From NCBI GenBank assembly GCA_920105805.1, contig CAKKTI010000016.1, forward strand, positions 34,482-98,481: a stretch of 64,000 nucleotides of DNA, given 5' to 3'. The notes under the pieces are model-generated. The model was given only the letters and a program-made list of their open reading frames with translations, searched no databases and was not told where the DNA came from. Shown piece after piece: positions 1 through 11,777 of this stretch; the stretch's first letter is position 1, and the number at the start of each line of letters is the position of its first letter. The position numbers and the translations under genes are program-made. This stretch comes from Condylostoma magnum. Its lineage: Eukaryota; Ciliophora; Heterotrichea; Heterotrichida; Condylostomatidae.

Positions 1-37
1 CCTTATCTAAAAAATTAGGTTAGATAATCATTTTTAG

Positions 38-1309
38 TTAATCAGTTTTATTATAACACCAATTTATAAATCGTTGCTCAAAGGTATCTAGTTGAAAGGT
101 TTCTCTGAGTATTTTAGGCAAAGGTGCATCAACTTTTGCTAGGATAGGAAACATCTTCATTAGCTTAACCAGCTCTCTATCACCTCTATCTCCACTTCAG
201 GGTATAATAGGTATTCCATTGCTAAGTTAAAATGCATAATTCTACGGATTACTATCAACTATTACAATCTTATTTATATTGCGATTCCTTATCATCCTCA
301 AATCCTTAACTGGAATATCATCAACAAATACACAATTATCCTTATACAACCTATGCTCGATAAGCTTATCATCTATATTAAAACCATTTATAACCTAATC
401 CGCATAGTTTTTATTAGAGACTGTAAAAACAGCAGTTTCAAAGTACTTTTTAGCTAATTTTAGGCAATCTAATGCTAAAGGTCTAATTTTTATGCCAGCT
501 TGATAAACTCCGCTTGGTAATTTTACTTAAATTCTCATATCTGCCTCACTCATTTCATTCTTTTAGCAAATCTATATAAGAGTATCATCTAATTCAAATA
601 TAATCAACGGTTTTTAGCTCTTATTTTGTATATCAGCCAAATGAACATACAAATCTTCCTTCGAAGGATTTTCAGGTTAAATTGGTAAAGTGCTTAATAA
701 ATGATACAATCTTGCTAAATGTTTTTCATACTAAGGATCAGTTGGAGGAATACAATTTCATCCTTTTGGTATACTTCTTGATGACTTTACTTTAGATAGT
801 GAATTTGATACTAAATCTTGTAGTAAGTTGGTTTTAATTGAAGCTCTTCTATTGTTATGATTTTTTATCTATACAAATCTCTATGTATTCGATGTAATCT
901 ACGATCTTGCTATTTAGAGTTAACATGAGTTTTTGCTACTGAATAAGCCCTAATTTTTGTATTATCTACGTCCAATTAGTTTTATCTAATGTGTTCTTTT
1001 GCTGAATTGGATTATTCTTTATGTTTATTATTATTCCTTCTTTTAATAACTGGGAAGAGGTAGAAATCGTTAAGTCTTAGCAGTATAGCTTGTTTTAGTA
1101 AATCCATTCTACTATGTAACAACTCTTGGACTGAATGACATTGTTGTTGTAGACATTTTAGGAGAAAGGCTTATAGAGGTGTTTCCGCTTGATAAAAAAC
1201 CTTTTTGGCTGTTTGAATTTCATAGATGGCTATTATCTAGCGTTATTCCAATTGATCTGTCTTTTAGTTAGGAGAAATATTTGATTTTCTTATGCTGAAA
1301 ATTCGCCAT
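38..1309 (-). CDS. FCP1/SCP-like (NIF family) phosphatase, probably catalytically dead
   Basis: A 423-residue frame from ATG at 1309 to TAA at 38-40. The N-terminal half is basic and Ser/Gln-rich with no recognised domain. From about residue 230 it follows the NIF/CTD-phosphatase fold: a beta-strand with the DxDxT-type motif, a VFTVSN motif, IVIVDSNP and a terminal DRGDREL stretch equivalent to DDxxDTEL. Active members remove phosphate from Ser/Thr, classically on the RNA polymerase II tail. Here the motif reads FELDDTL, so the first Asp, the nucleophile of the family, is Glu at residue 239. The first Asp of the later DD pair also appears to be Gly. I infer a pseudophosphatase. Its start lies 136 bp from the divergent cyclase-like gene. 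The stop is the first of two close in-frame TAAs, and the frame stays open to the window edge if that TAA is read through. Confidence 0.82.
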
Positions 1310-1445
1310 TATTTATACTAAGTCTTTTTAGCTTTAATAGGAATAAATATAGATAGATTTAATAACGATAATATAAAAGTAAATTATAGTCTTTAAATAA
1401 CACACAGTCTTGCATGCAACCTAATATTCCATTATTTAGTTAAAT

Positions 1446-3815
1446 ATGAAAAAAAGCAGAGTTGCCCCAGCTGATATTACTACCAACCAGAGCGGGATAT
1501 AACAAGAATATTTACGTAAAAAGGTAAGAGACTTTATAGATACAAAAGTCATAACAATTATAATGGCTATTGTAACTCTTTGGGTATTATATGGAGATGA
1601 TATAAGATTAGTAGCAACTGAGAAACCCGCCGATCCTTATTTTTTTATTACCTTTCTGATTTGCCTTGTACTCTTTATACTAGAACTAATTGCTAATAGT
1701 GTAGTACTGGATGACTACAAATTTTCCTTTTTCTTTTGACTAGATGTTGTAGCAGTTTTATCTATGATTCCTGACATTCCTTATATCTATGAGCCTCTTT
1801 TTGCCTTATTTGGTGTTGAAATATATAATGTTGATGTGGAGGTAGATACTTCTAGTTCAAGAGATACAAGGGCTAGCTCATATACTAGTAGAGTCCTGGG
1901 AAGTATTAGATTTATTAGACTAGTGAGAATTGTGAAGCTCTATAAGTACTTTTCTAAGTCTAAGATTGAAGAGGAGCAACACTAGGAAGATCCAGACGAG
2001 TAATAAGAGATGGACCCAAGTATCTTAGGCAAAAAGTTATCAGATATAACTACTAGAAGAGTGATAATAGGGGTTCTATTAATGCTTCTGTTTCTGCCCT
2101 TACTCTAATTCCGAGACGTAGATAATGCCAAGTACTACGGACTACAACAACTGTTCTGATTAGGCCGCAGTAGTTGTGATAGATCTGACTTTTTTGCATG
2201 CAACAACGTCCGCAACTCCTGGATAAAAAAACAGCCAGCATGAGACTTCTTCATAAACAAATACACAGATAATAGCGAAGAAATAGAAGGAGATGGTCCC
2301 GTTTTTCCTTTATTATGACTATACATCCCAGACTACGCCTTGAATGGACAAATGAACGATATATAAGAATCCTCGGACTGGGAATACGACAAAGATTGCT
2401 CTGGTAAATCCGTATCTGTAGATTGCAACCTAAGAAACTAAGAAATGGAGTTGGTTGTATATGCGCCGAAGCTATGTCTGGATGAGGATATAGAAGGTTG
2501 TTAAGAACTGTAGTCATATGCTAGATTTGACACGTCATCGTTAAGCTAGGAAGAGGCAATGCTAAACATGTTTATAACTGCTTTTGTAGGTGTTATTTTA
2601 GCAGCAGCCAGTGTACTTTTTGCCAGAGATACTCAGAACATTGTTATTAAACCAGTCACTAAAATGTGCTTGATTATTAAGAATTTAGCTGATGACCCAT
2701 TAAAAGCCGATGAAGTTGAAACTTAAGCGCCAAGCAGAGATTCTATACTTGAGGAAACAATTGATAAAATCGGATCTTTGTTATACATGGGCTTTGGGAA
2801 AATAGGATCTAATATAATGGGATCTAACTTTACAGAAACTGGGGAAATGAACTTGATTAAATAAGGTGAACAAGTGAATGCTGTAATTGCAGTGTGTACT
2901 ATCAACTTATTTCCCGCTATTATTGAAGCTATTTAGGAAGAAGTGATGGTTTTTGTTAATAAAATAGGTAAAATTATACACGTGTGCACACATAAATGAA
3001 GAGGATCTGCGTGTAGGAATGATATGGGAAATTTTCTGTTATTATGGTCTGGTAAGGAAGCATCTGAGGCACTGTATTCAGTGATTAAAATGAATGCTGA
3101 GATTTAAAGAGCGACTGACATTGCTGCTTATAAGGGAAATCCTAAGATTATAGCAAAATTTGAGAAGGACTCGTTTTCTGTATAATTAAATGCTGCTTTG
3201 CATATTGGATGAATTATTTAGGCACCTGTTGGATCCGCTTCAAAAATAGAAGCTGGGTTTTTTAGTCCTCATATTGACTTAGCAAACCAACTTATGAATA
3301 TATCTATGCTATAGTTTGAAATTCCTTTACTTTTTACTGAGAAGTTCTTTAATAAGTTGAATATCAATGCTAAACAATGTTGCAGGAGAGTTGATACTGT
3401 TGTTTCCGAGTACTTATAAACACCGTTTGGAATTTATACTTTTGATATGGCTGAGGACAGTGTGATATAGGAATAAATCACTAAAAAGAAAGATGAGAAA
3501 AAGGTTGAGAAAGAGCATATATTGGGTGAGCCTGTATTTTAAAACGATGCAGTTTAATATGAAGATATTGGAGATTTATACAGGCTTGATTTAGATTTGA
3601 TAAATCTATAGAAAGCAACTACTCAAGAGTTTATAAACTTATTTTAAACTGCTTTTGATGCCTATACTTACGGTCATTGGATAGAAGCTATTGATGCCTT
3701 AAATCAATGTTTGAATTTAAAGCCGTATGATGGTCCATGCCTTTCTATTAAGAATTTTATTGAGGAGAGAAACTCAAAGACTCCTGAAGGTTGGGAAGGG
3801 TTCAGAGGAATTTAG
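1446..3815 (+). CDS. Voltage-sensor-like membrane protein with degenerate adenylate cyclase domain
   Basis: A 789-residue protein. Residues 35-175 hold four hydrophobic segments, the last a positively spaced S4-like helix (RFIRLVRIVKLYKYF), resembling a voltage sensor. More membrane segments flank an extracytoplasmic loop at about 205-360. A cyclase-type domain follows from about residue 475, then a TPR-like pair and the GWEGFRG ending seen in ciliate ion-channel/adenylyl cyclases. That family makes cAMP. Here the first metal Asp of the FCDIRNFT motif is Thr485, and the Asp of the GDAFLLVW motif is Asn529 (MGNFLLLW), so catalysis is doubtful. UGA is used as Trp several times. TAG at 3813 follows the family-like C-terminus, and a read-through frame would reach TGA at 3996-3998. 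A regulatory or channel-only role is inference. Confidence 0.78.
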
Positions 3816-4104
3816 TTATATAAAATCGATTAAGTTTTATTTAGGCGTTACATGCACTTAGGCTATATGCCTTTTGCATAAAATATACTTACTATAGTAT
3901 CCCTGATTTTGTATTCATTTTAATTTAAGGAGACTATGGAAATATTTTTAAGGTTTGAATTTTCTGTCTATTCTCAATCTAGTATATTTAAAATTTGATA
4001 GAAATCATAGTAAATACAAATCTATATAATACAATAATCCTATTAAAGATAATAAACACAAATCAATAAAAACCTTATTTCTTTAATAATTACAAACTTT
4101 ATTA
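3816..4104. other. Intergenic gap with a small hairpin
   Basis: This AT-rich gap between the cyclase-like gene and SFT2 has no convincing gene. Bases 3852-3879 can fold into a hairpin: ATGCA (3852-3856) with TGCAT (3875-3879), and AGGC (3860-3863) with GCCT (3869-3872), around a TATAT loop. It lies just after the chosen stop and could be a 3'-end signal or chance. Confidence 0.3.
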
Positions 4105-4599
4105 ATGTCCGGCTTTTTCAGCTTTAGTTAAGAGTAAAGACAAGTATTTCAGGAGGACTAAGGATGCCTACCTGATTTAACTTATAAAGAAAGAATACTA
4201 GGATTTGGGACTTGCATAGGGTTGGCAATTCTTATTAATATTCTATCATGGGGCTCAATGGTAGGATTGCTAACTGGCAATCCCACTCGATTTGCATTGA
4301 CTTATACATTAGGAAACATATTGTCACTGGTTGGTACAGGATTTATAGTCGGATTTTAAAGACAACGTAAATCTATTTTTGATAAAAAGCGTTGGATTAC
4401 TAGTATAGTGTATATTGTATCAATGATTATGACACTCATTTGTGCTGTAGTAATACAAGATCCTCTGTCAACCCTAGTTTTTATTATAATTTAATTTTGT
4501 GCGTTTGTGTGATATATAGCAAGTTATATACCATATGGAAGAAATTGTGTCAAAAGCTGTTTGAAAAAATGCTGTAGATGTATGACTGACCAAGAGTGA
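4105..4599 (+). CDS. SFT2: SFT2-family vesicle transport protein
   Basis: A 164-residue protein with a soluble N-terminus, four hydrophobic helices between residues 38 and 145, and a short Cys/Lys-rich tail. The segment WYIASYIPYGR is the characteristic end of the Got1/SFT2 family, and its Trp is encoded by UGA, which supports UGA = Trp. SFT2 proteins sit in Golgi and endosomal membranes and assist retrograde vesicle fusion. The gene starts 289 bp after the previous gene and ends in TGA with a TAG two codons later. Length and topology match the family. Confidence 0.88.
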
Positions 4600-4696
4600 G
4601 TAGCATAGTTAGTTATTTTGGTTAAATTTTTGTTTTAGGTGCGGTTTCTAAAATTGGTATGAAAAAATATGTTATTTTTACCCGGAATATAATAAA

Positions 4697-5284
4697 ATGA
4701 GTTTTCTTGACACACTAGAGTATAATGATTGGTTAACTAATGATATTAACTTACAGGTATCGAAAGGAGCTTAGTAAGGTAACTTTTCTAAACCCTAACA
4801 CTAAGAAGATTAAGTATGACTACCTAGCTTTGCTTAAAACCCTGATTTTCAATCAAATTTCAACATGTAAAGTTAATCATATGATAATTATAGTCAATTC
4901 AATGGTATACTAAATTATCAACCTATACAAGAACAAAAATCATGCTCCTTTTAAATAGGATAATTCAATAGAATAGATACAACTTTTCATTCAAATCATA
5001 TTTAAAATACTAAACTAGTAGAAAGCTTCTTTGCCAAAAGTGAAAGTACAGACGATAGCTCAAGCAATACAGATTAGTCAGTAAACGACTAGTTATTAAT
5101 TCCAGATTCATCAATAGACGAGCAAATCTTCAAATACGAAAATTTAAACCAAGTTGAGAAGAAAGAGATGCTTACCATACTCTACGATAGAGTAGTAGAG
5201 CTTGAAGAACTGAAGGCAAAGGCATACCAACAGATAATGGACATTGCTACAAGACTTGAAAGTTAATTAACTGATGATAAATAA
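4697..5284 (+). CDS. Hypothetical acidic/polar protein
   Basis: A 195-residue frame with no recognised family. Residues 1-120 are Asn/Gln/Ser-rich and likely disordered. Residues 145-190 form an amphipathic helix with regularly spaced Leu and Glu, possibly a short coiled coil. The last codons contain in-frame TAAs at 5261-5263, 5282-5284 and 5291-5293. The second is chosen because the next gene begins at 5295. Without TAA termination the frame would overlap that gene by about 90 bases, so the gene also argues for TAA acting as a stop. Confidence 0.55.
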
Positions 5285-5294
5285 ACCAATTAAA

Positions 5295-6131
5295 ATGTCT
5301 GGTCTCTATTAGTACATGCAAACTCAGCCCACAAAGCAAGAAAAAGAATAGCATAGAGAGAGTATTACCGATTAGATCAAAATTGAAGCAGAAGCTGACT
5401 TTTTTGAGCGAATAGAGGACCTTAAATCTGTATTTCCTAATGAAACAGAGGAGAAATTTAAACTATTCGCAAGTTAATTTTAAAGTAGACAGGAAATGGA
5501 CACGCAGGTGAGGCAACTACTGAACGAGGGAAGCTCGATTTCTGAGTTTTTATCAGACTGGAATATTGTTACTCCTAGACATTTAAAGCCTAACCAGGGA
5601 GTTGGGAATAAAGGAAGAAATAGAAAGTCTCTTAATAGCCCTAATTTCTCTAATAAGTCTGGATAATCTACAGGCAGGACTTCTTATGACTCTGCTATAA
5701 GACCAGCTGCCGAGGTAAAACAGCAGACTTAATAAAAAAGGCCACCCCAGCAGTCCTAAGCAAAGCCTCAAGCTAGCCCAGCGAAACAGACTAATTAAAA
5801 CATTGACTTTTTAGAGTCATCTGATGAGGAACTAAGTGATTTAGATGTGTAAATTACTTTAACTAAGAAGGAAAATAGACCTGTATAAATGGCTCAGAGG
5901 AGCAGCTAACCTAGTGAAATTACATTGAGTGTTTAATAAGATAGTTCAAAGGGCGAGTATAAAGAAATTAAGGATTTAAGAGATGGGAAAGGCATTGGAG
6001 TTTAAATGGAGCCAGAAGTAGCTCATAAGGGAGTACAAGCATCTTTTGAAGCTGGAATTCCTTGCCTTATTTATCCTATGAATAGAAATGATATTTTCAA
6101 GATGGAAAGTATGATATATCCTTCTAGTTAG
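5295..6131 (+). CDS. Protein with a CUE-like ubiquitin-binding segment
   Basis: A 278-residue protein. Residues 30-75 contain an LKSVFPN...QLLNEG pattern: the FP pair followed about 30 residues later by LL, as in CUE domains that bind ubiquitin. The middle is Ser/Gln/Pro-rich and disordered, with an acidic patch DFLESSDEELSDLD near residue 175. The C-terminal 60 residues contain a folded-looking segment (GIPCLIYPMNRNDIF). A cluster of TAG codons (6129, 6135) marks the probable end, and an alternative TGA at 6222 overlaps the next ATG. The CUE call is by pattern only. Confidence 0.55.
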
Positions 6132-6220
6132 TTATAGGAATATTATTATGTTATATTTTTAGAAGTTTTATTCTGTATTTTAGCCGCAAGTAAATATATT
6201 CATCTTTTAATAGTCAATTA

Positions 6221-6775
6221 ATGAAAAATATGATAAATTACAAAGTCAAATCAGCAAGCCCAACTTCATTAAATCTAGTAAATTCGCCGTTAATTTAGAA
6301 TACTGCTTCTCTAACTAATAGTATATCTAAAAGAGTTATCATATCTGATAAATCTAAACTACTCAAAACATTTTCTTAAAATAGACAAGTAAAACTTAAA
6401 AAAGGGACTAATAAAGCAAATTAGAGAGATAATTTAATAGGATTTGCACCTTATTAAATAAAATCTAATAAAATAAGTCCTTATAATGATACATTATCTA
6501 CCAATACATCCTAATTCATAAGCAAAATAAAGTAAAGAGATAGATTAAAATAAAAGTATTTCCTTATAAGAAATTAAATAGAATAATTAAAGCATGGCAA
6601 CAGAGAAATTAGAAAGATTAATCTGGATATTGGAAAATTTCAGCATAAAATAAGCAAAATCCTGCATAAAAACAAATAATTAAAGCTAGAAATCATAAAG
6701 AAGAGGCAATCCTAACCAAGTCTACAAGAAACCCTATTACAATTTGAAAAATTAATTATTGAAATTTTAGATTAA
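6221..6775 (+). CDS. Small basic coiled-coil protein
   Basis: A 184-residue frame. The first 100 residues are Ser/Asn/Lys-rich, and residues 110-180 form a clear heptad pattern of Leu, Ile and Phe with interspersed Gln and Lys. No family is recognised. The only stop that fits is TAA at 6773. The frame otherwise has no TGA for another 460 bases, which would run antisense through the ABC transporter gene. The convergent ABC gene ends 7 bases away. Function unknown. Confidence 0.55.
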
Positions 6776-6782
6776 TTCTAAA

Positions 6783-9700
6783 CTAATTTGCCATCCTATA
6801 TATCTTATTCTTCTCCTTCTCATTAAGCTTATCCACAAGCTCATAGTATAGTGAGCTCTTATTCTACAATAGATTCTTAGGCTTATCAAAATCCATAGCT
6901 ACTCCTTTATCTAAACAAAGAATCAAATCACAGTCTCCAATAGTCCTCAATCGATGTGCTATAGTTAACGTTGTTGACTCAACAAATACCTCTCTAACAA
7001 TCTTTTATACTAATTTATCGTTCTTTAAATCAATATTAGCAGTTGCTTCGTCCATTACAAGAATTTTAGATTATCTCAGCATAGCTCTAGCCAAGGATAT
7101 TAGCTGATTTTGTCCTATTGATAGGTCAATTTTTAAGTCTAAACTTTTGTTTTACAGTCCAACCTACCATAATGCCCAATTAAGTCTCTCATCTTCGTAT
7201 ATTTACAAGGGATCTAGATTGTATCTTAATGTGTTATTGAAAACAGTTGCTGACTAAGGAATTATTGTCATCTGTTATCTAAGTACATGTAAATCAATTT
7301 CATTTATATCAAATCCATCAATTAGTATTTTGCCCTTTCTGATTGGATACATTCGGAATAGACATTGCAGTATTGTTGACTTTCCGGATCCAGTTCTACC
7401 AATCACTCCTACTTTCGACCGCTCAGGAATGAAAAAGCTTAGATTTTTTAAGATGTTCTTATGTATAGACTTATATTTGAAGTACACTCTTGAGAATTCT
7501 ATTTGTCCTTTGGTTATTTAAAAATTCAGTAAAGATGCTGTTGCTATTTCTTACTCTGGTAATATTTTATGAGACATAGTTCTTTATGTCAGTTAGTCTT
7601 ATTATTACTTTGTTTAGCTTAAGGGTGATTCTGGCTTTAACTTCTGGTATTAATTTAGATTATCTACACTTATCATATTACCTATAAGCTCTTACACGAA
7701 TTTCACTATAATAATCATAGTTGTAACTAAGTTTAAACAGAGCATTAGAATAGTGGCTTGGTTTGCATCATTTCCGTCGTCTTTTATTACCATGCTTATT
7801 ACAATTATAAGTATTACGACGGAGTTTGTGATTTAACTGTACATCGATGGGAAAATGATAAACAGTATATAGTGCATATATGTCTACGATTAGAGATAAA
7901 TATCATCTAGTAATTAGACTCTAGTAAAATGCTGTAGATTCATTGCTCTAATATTTGATATTCCATCTAGTATATTAGCAAAGCTAACTAAGATCTTAGA
8001 TTTGGCTACAGCGTCTAATTTTCTAAGCTATAAAGATGATTTTACACAGTATCTGAGTTGTAAGTAGAAGAATACTCCGTATATAAGCACACAAAACGAT
8101 GTTTAGTAGTCAGCTATAGCAAAGAAAATAAGATTTCCAATGATGTTGGTAAATCCAAAGGCTAGTTCAGTGTATAGTATAGGTAAGTACTCATCTCCAA
8201 TAACTACATCCTTAGTAAATTTATTCATAATTTCACCAGATTCATGTGAGTCTAAAAACTTACTTTTTGTTGTTATTAGATTATGAATTGCTTCATTATG
8301 TAAAATTTTGTTACTGTTTTGCATTGCCGAAGTTAGTATAAAGTTTCTTAAGTATCCTAGTATAAAGGCCAGTATTACTATAACTACAAAAATAATCATA
8401 TAAATGTTCTCAGTTTGATCTTCTTCAGACTAGCTAACCCAATACGAAGTCCACCATAAAATAGATAAATACACAACCTAAGCAATTAAAAAGAACGTTA
8501 GAAAAAGACCTACGTAGCACCAATTTCCAAAGCCTCGCTTGATATGGTCTAAATAAATCTTAAGAGGAACTGTTTTACTTGATAAGCTTTATTAGATAGT
8601 CTTTGATCTACTTACTATGGCATCAATATCATTACTGGTATCTTATTGTTCCTTATTAGAACTTTAACGCATAACGAAATTTTTGTTATAATTATAATAG
8701 TCCCCAGAAAAGCATATAGCGCCATCTACTAAGAGTATAAACTAATCAGCATTGGGGTAAAACTCTTGATGATGTGTAACTAAAATCCTAGTTTTTTGCT
8801 TCAAAAACTTACAAATTCCAAACTGAAAGATCCTTGAGCTAACTTGTACATCTAGAGCACTTAAAGGATCATCGAATAAATACAGATCACTATCTCTATA
8901 CATTGCTCTAGCTAAAGCAACCCTTGCCCTTTACCCACCGCTTAATGAAGACCCATTTTCCCCAACCGCTGTTCTATCACCATATCTCATATTTTATAAA
9001 TCGTGGATAAGCTACGACTATATAAGAACTGCGTTATATCTCCCCTCGTCAAACTTTTAATTCATTATAATGTTTTGCTTGACAGTTCCAGCAACTACCC
9101 ATGGAGTTTATGAAACGTAGCTTATCTGCTTGGGTGAAGAAATCTCCCCTTCAAATATCTTCATCTCTCCCATTATCAATTAAAGAAATGAAGTTTTACC
9201 TGATCCTATATCACCTCCTATTATTATCAGTTCTCCTTTGCTCACCTTTAAATTTATATCGGAAAGGAAAAAGCTGTTAGATAACAAGGATTAGTTTGTA
9301 TCAAGTGGACTATCAAAGGGATCTCTTGTCCAAGAAGCAGTCACATTTTGTATGCTTAAGACACCTTCATTGCAAAGTTTCCTCTAGTCAAGCTTTTCGG
9401 GCAGTGAGATTAGCCTATAAAACCTGTTATATGCGGCTAGAATCGCTGTAAACCTATCTAAAGAGTAGACAAAGGTTCTAGATGACATATTATGTATTAT
9501 CAGTAGAGTTATTACAGTTGCAACCGTTGATCCCATTTCTAAACTCTATCCAGCCTCTAGTTGTATACTAAGCATAACAATTAAAGCTAATCCTAGCCCA
9601 GCTAAATTCAGTGTTCTGTTGATAGTTTCCATCGCTACCTTTTTCAAGAAACTTCTAGACTCTATATTACGATGCTGAGTTGCTGTACTAGAAAAAGTCT

Positions 9701-10526
9701 ACTCCCAAGCATAGAATTTTATAACTCTTAAGGATTCTATGATATCATGGATCACCGAAATTCTATTTGATGTGTATTTTCCAATTTCCTCACGTGTTTT
9801 CTTTATATAGTAATTGTTGATAATTATTAGAACCACTTCTATTAAAATTATTCCCATTCCTATTAGCCCCGGATACCCACTCAGATTATATACGACTATT
9901 CCTCCTATAAGCCAGAAAAAAGGGAAACCTGGAAGGTAACAAGCTACACTTGAATTCTCTAAGTACTCTAAATCTGTTCCAACTGTTGACAGGAAGCTAC
10001 CTAAATTCCTTTACAGCTCAGAATTATCTACTTTTGTGATCTTTTTGTGAATCAAGAGTAAAAAGGTTTACTTTATCTGGGTAATTAATATAAAAGTGTA
10101 AACTGTGCCAAACTCCAGGATTGTTGAAGAGATGAAAAAGTTAAATCCAAATATCAATGCGTAGATCAAGCCTTGCAATGTATCCCTGTCTTCCTCTTGA
10201 AATCAATCTAGTATGAATTTTATGTATATTGGGCTTACACTTAAGCAAATTTGCATAATTCCCGGGCAACAGCATGCTATTGTAAACTGTAGCCAGAAGG
10301 TTTTAAATAAGGTCGTTACCAGGGAAATTTTACTTTTGGACTAAACCTTGTTTCATTACTAGACAAACTTTTGATAATTTTGATCAGGATTCATAGTTTG
10401 AGGAAGATCCTGCAGCATGTCAAAAGCGGGAGTCTAAGATTTAAAGTCTCTTGCCAATCTAAACATGTATGTTAAGAAAAGCTTTTTAAAAAAGTTCCCT
10501 TGTTAAATTGGTAATTCTGTTGACAT
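6783..10526 (-). CDS. ABC transporter, subfamily C (full-length, two TMD and two NBD)
   Basis: A 1247-residue exporter of the MRP/ABCC type, without an N-terminal TMD0. TMD1 spans about residues 75-370. NBD1 has a Walker A near residue 437 (GGDIGSGKTS), a full signature LSGGQRARVALARA near 527 and FDDPLSALD as Walker B. TMD2 occupies about 620-960. NBD2 has VIGRTGSGKST near 1047, LSIGQNQLISLARA near 1139 and VMDEATANID. The Gln of the first signature is a TAA codon, direct evidence for UAA = Gln. Such pumps move organic anions or conjugates across membranes using ATP. The substrate cannot be told. In NBD1 the Glu after Walker B is Asp, as in many ABCC degenerate sites. TAG at 6783-6785 is taken as the stop. 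Confidence 0.93.
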
Positions 10527-10879
10527 TTAATTATATTATGGATAATTAGAATTCACCATTATGATTACGCATTTATATCCAAGTTTTTCGAATTTTGTAA
10601 TAGCCTGTAATTTGTACTTTCAATTGATTATCGGTGTATTTAATATATAAAGTGTAGTTAGGTTGTATTAACGCATGCAAGTTGGTTTAATTTTCAATCT
10701 ATAAGGTAAAAAATATGTAAGAATCTGTAAACTTATAATTCTGAAAAATTAGTCAATTACTTAAGCTTAGTGCAATTAACTGTTAATTATAAGAGAAATA
10801 TTGCTATGTTATCAGGGTTTTTATTAAAGAGCATTCTTTCTTTAGAATCACTTGCCTATTGCATCATGATGACTTTTAT
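10527..10879. other. Intergenic stretch upstream of the ABCC gene
   Basis: A 353-base AT-rich stretch that presumably holds the ABCC promoter. I see no convincing gene, RNA or repeat. A short frame starting at ATG 10806 has poor amino-acid balance. Confidence 0.4.
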
Positions 10880-11689
10880 ATGCTCACTATTTTAATTCAC
10901 CTAACATACCAAGAATAGGAATTAAACGAAATATATAAAAGACATGAGCTGCTTTATTAGGTCACAGTTAATGAATTATATTTAGAACGAATGCTGAGTA
11001 CAATCTATGGGAAATTAACTAAAACCATGGTTATTAAGAAAACACTTACCTAAATTATAAACTTTGATGCTATAATTCTAAAAAATTTTAGTATACCTCT
11101 ATATTCAGCCCTTTCTAAGGTAAGCAGTATTAATCAGATAAATAATAGTAAACATAATCAAAGAGCTATCTAATCAATTTGCTGAGAAAATCTACTGCTT
11201 AATTAGGGAAAATTAAGGAGATTTTATTTAACTTAATCTATATAAACTTCTTCCTCTATTAATATTCGATTTATGATAAGCTTTTTTATATGAAGTATAT
11301 CATCTATGAAAGTTAATTATTTTGTTAGAGAAGCTGTATTAAAGGTAATTAATAAAAGTATAGATTAGAATTACACTTAGCTTGAAAAGCAGGTACTTTA
11401 ATTATGGTACAGTCAAAGAGTTTGATTTAGCAAACGCTTGCATATTATAAATCTACTCTATAGTTGATTGTAAGTATTTGCATAAAAGCTAGTTGATACT
11501 AAAAGAAGATATTTTAAAGTTTAAATCAATAGTAATCATTTTGATATATACAATAACAGCTATAATGAATTTCTCTTTCAAAATCACCTTTGTATAATCT
11601 GTCCAATTATTATTAAAAGACTTTGGCTAATTTATTCAAACTTCTATAATTCTACTTCTTACTTTGTATATTAACAAACATTGCTCTAG
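10880..11689 (+). CDS. Doubtful ORF in an AT-rich region
   Basis: A 269-codon frame closes at TAG-TGA (11687-11692). The first 90 residues look moderately protein-like, with Glu, Lys and Leu in helical spacing. The whole has very few Gly, Ala and Asp, and the opposite strand reads equally well, so coding is not established. No domain is recognised. It could be a fast-evolving gene, a shorter gene ending at TAA 11171, or noncoding DNA. It is listed because the region would otherwise be blank. Confidence 0.25.
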
Positions 11690-11777
11690 TGAAATTATTA
11701 AATAAACTAACAATTATAAGGATAAAACACCTATAAAGTATTTCCCATATTTCAAATATATTTATCAAATTAAACCT

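Noticed and set aside
4716-4735. GT...AG intron just after the start of the gene at 4697
   Set aside because: It is a multiple of three with no independent evidence. It cannot be distinguished from coding sequence.
6560-6745. 26-nt intron with stop TGA 6745 in the small coiled-coil gene
   Set aside because: Splicing there would destroy the heptad pattern. TAA at 6773 gives a natural end.
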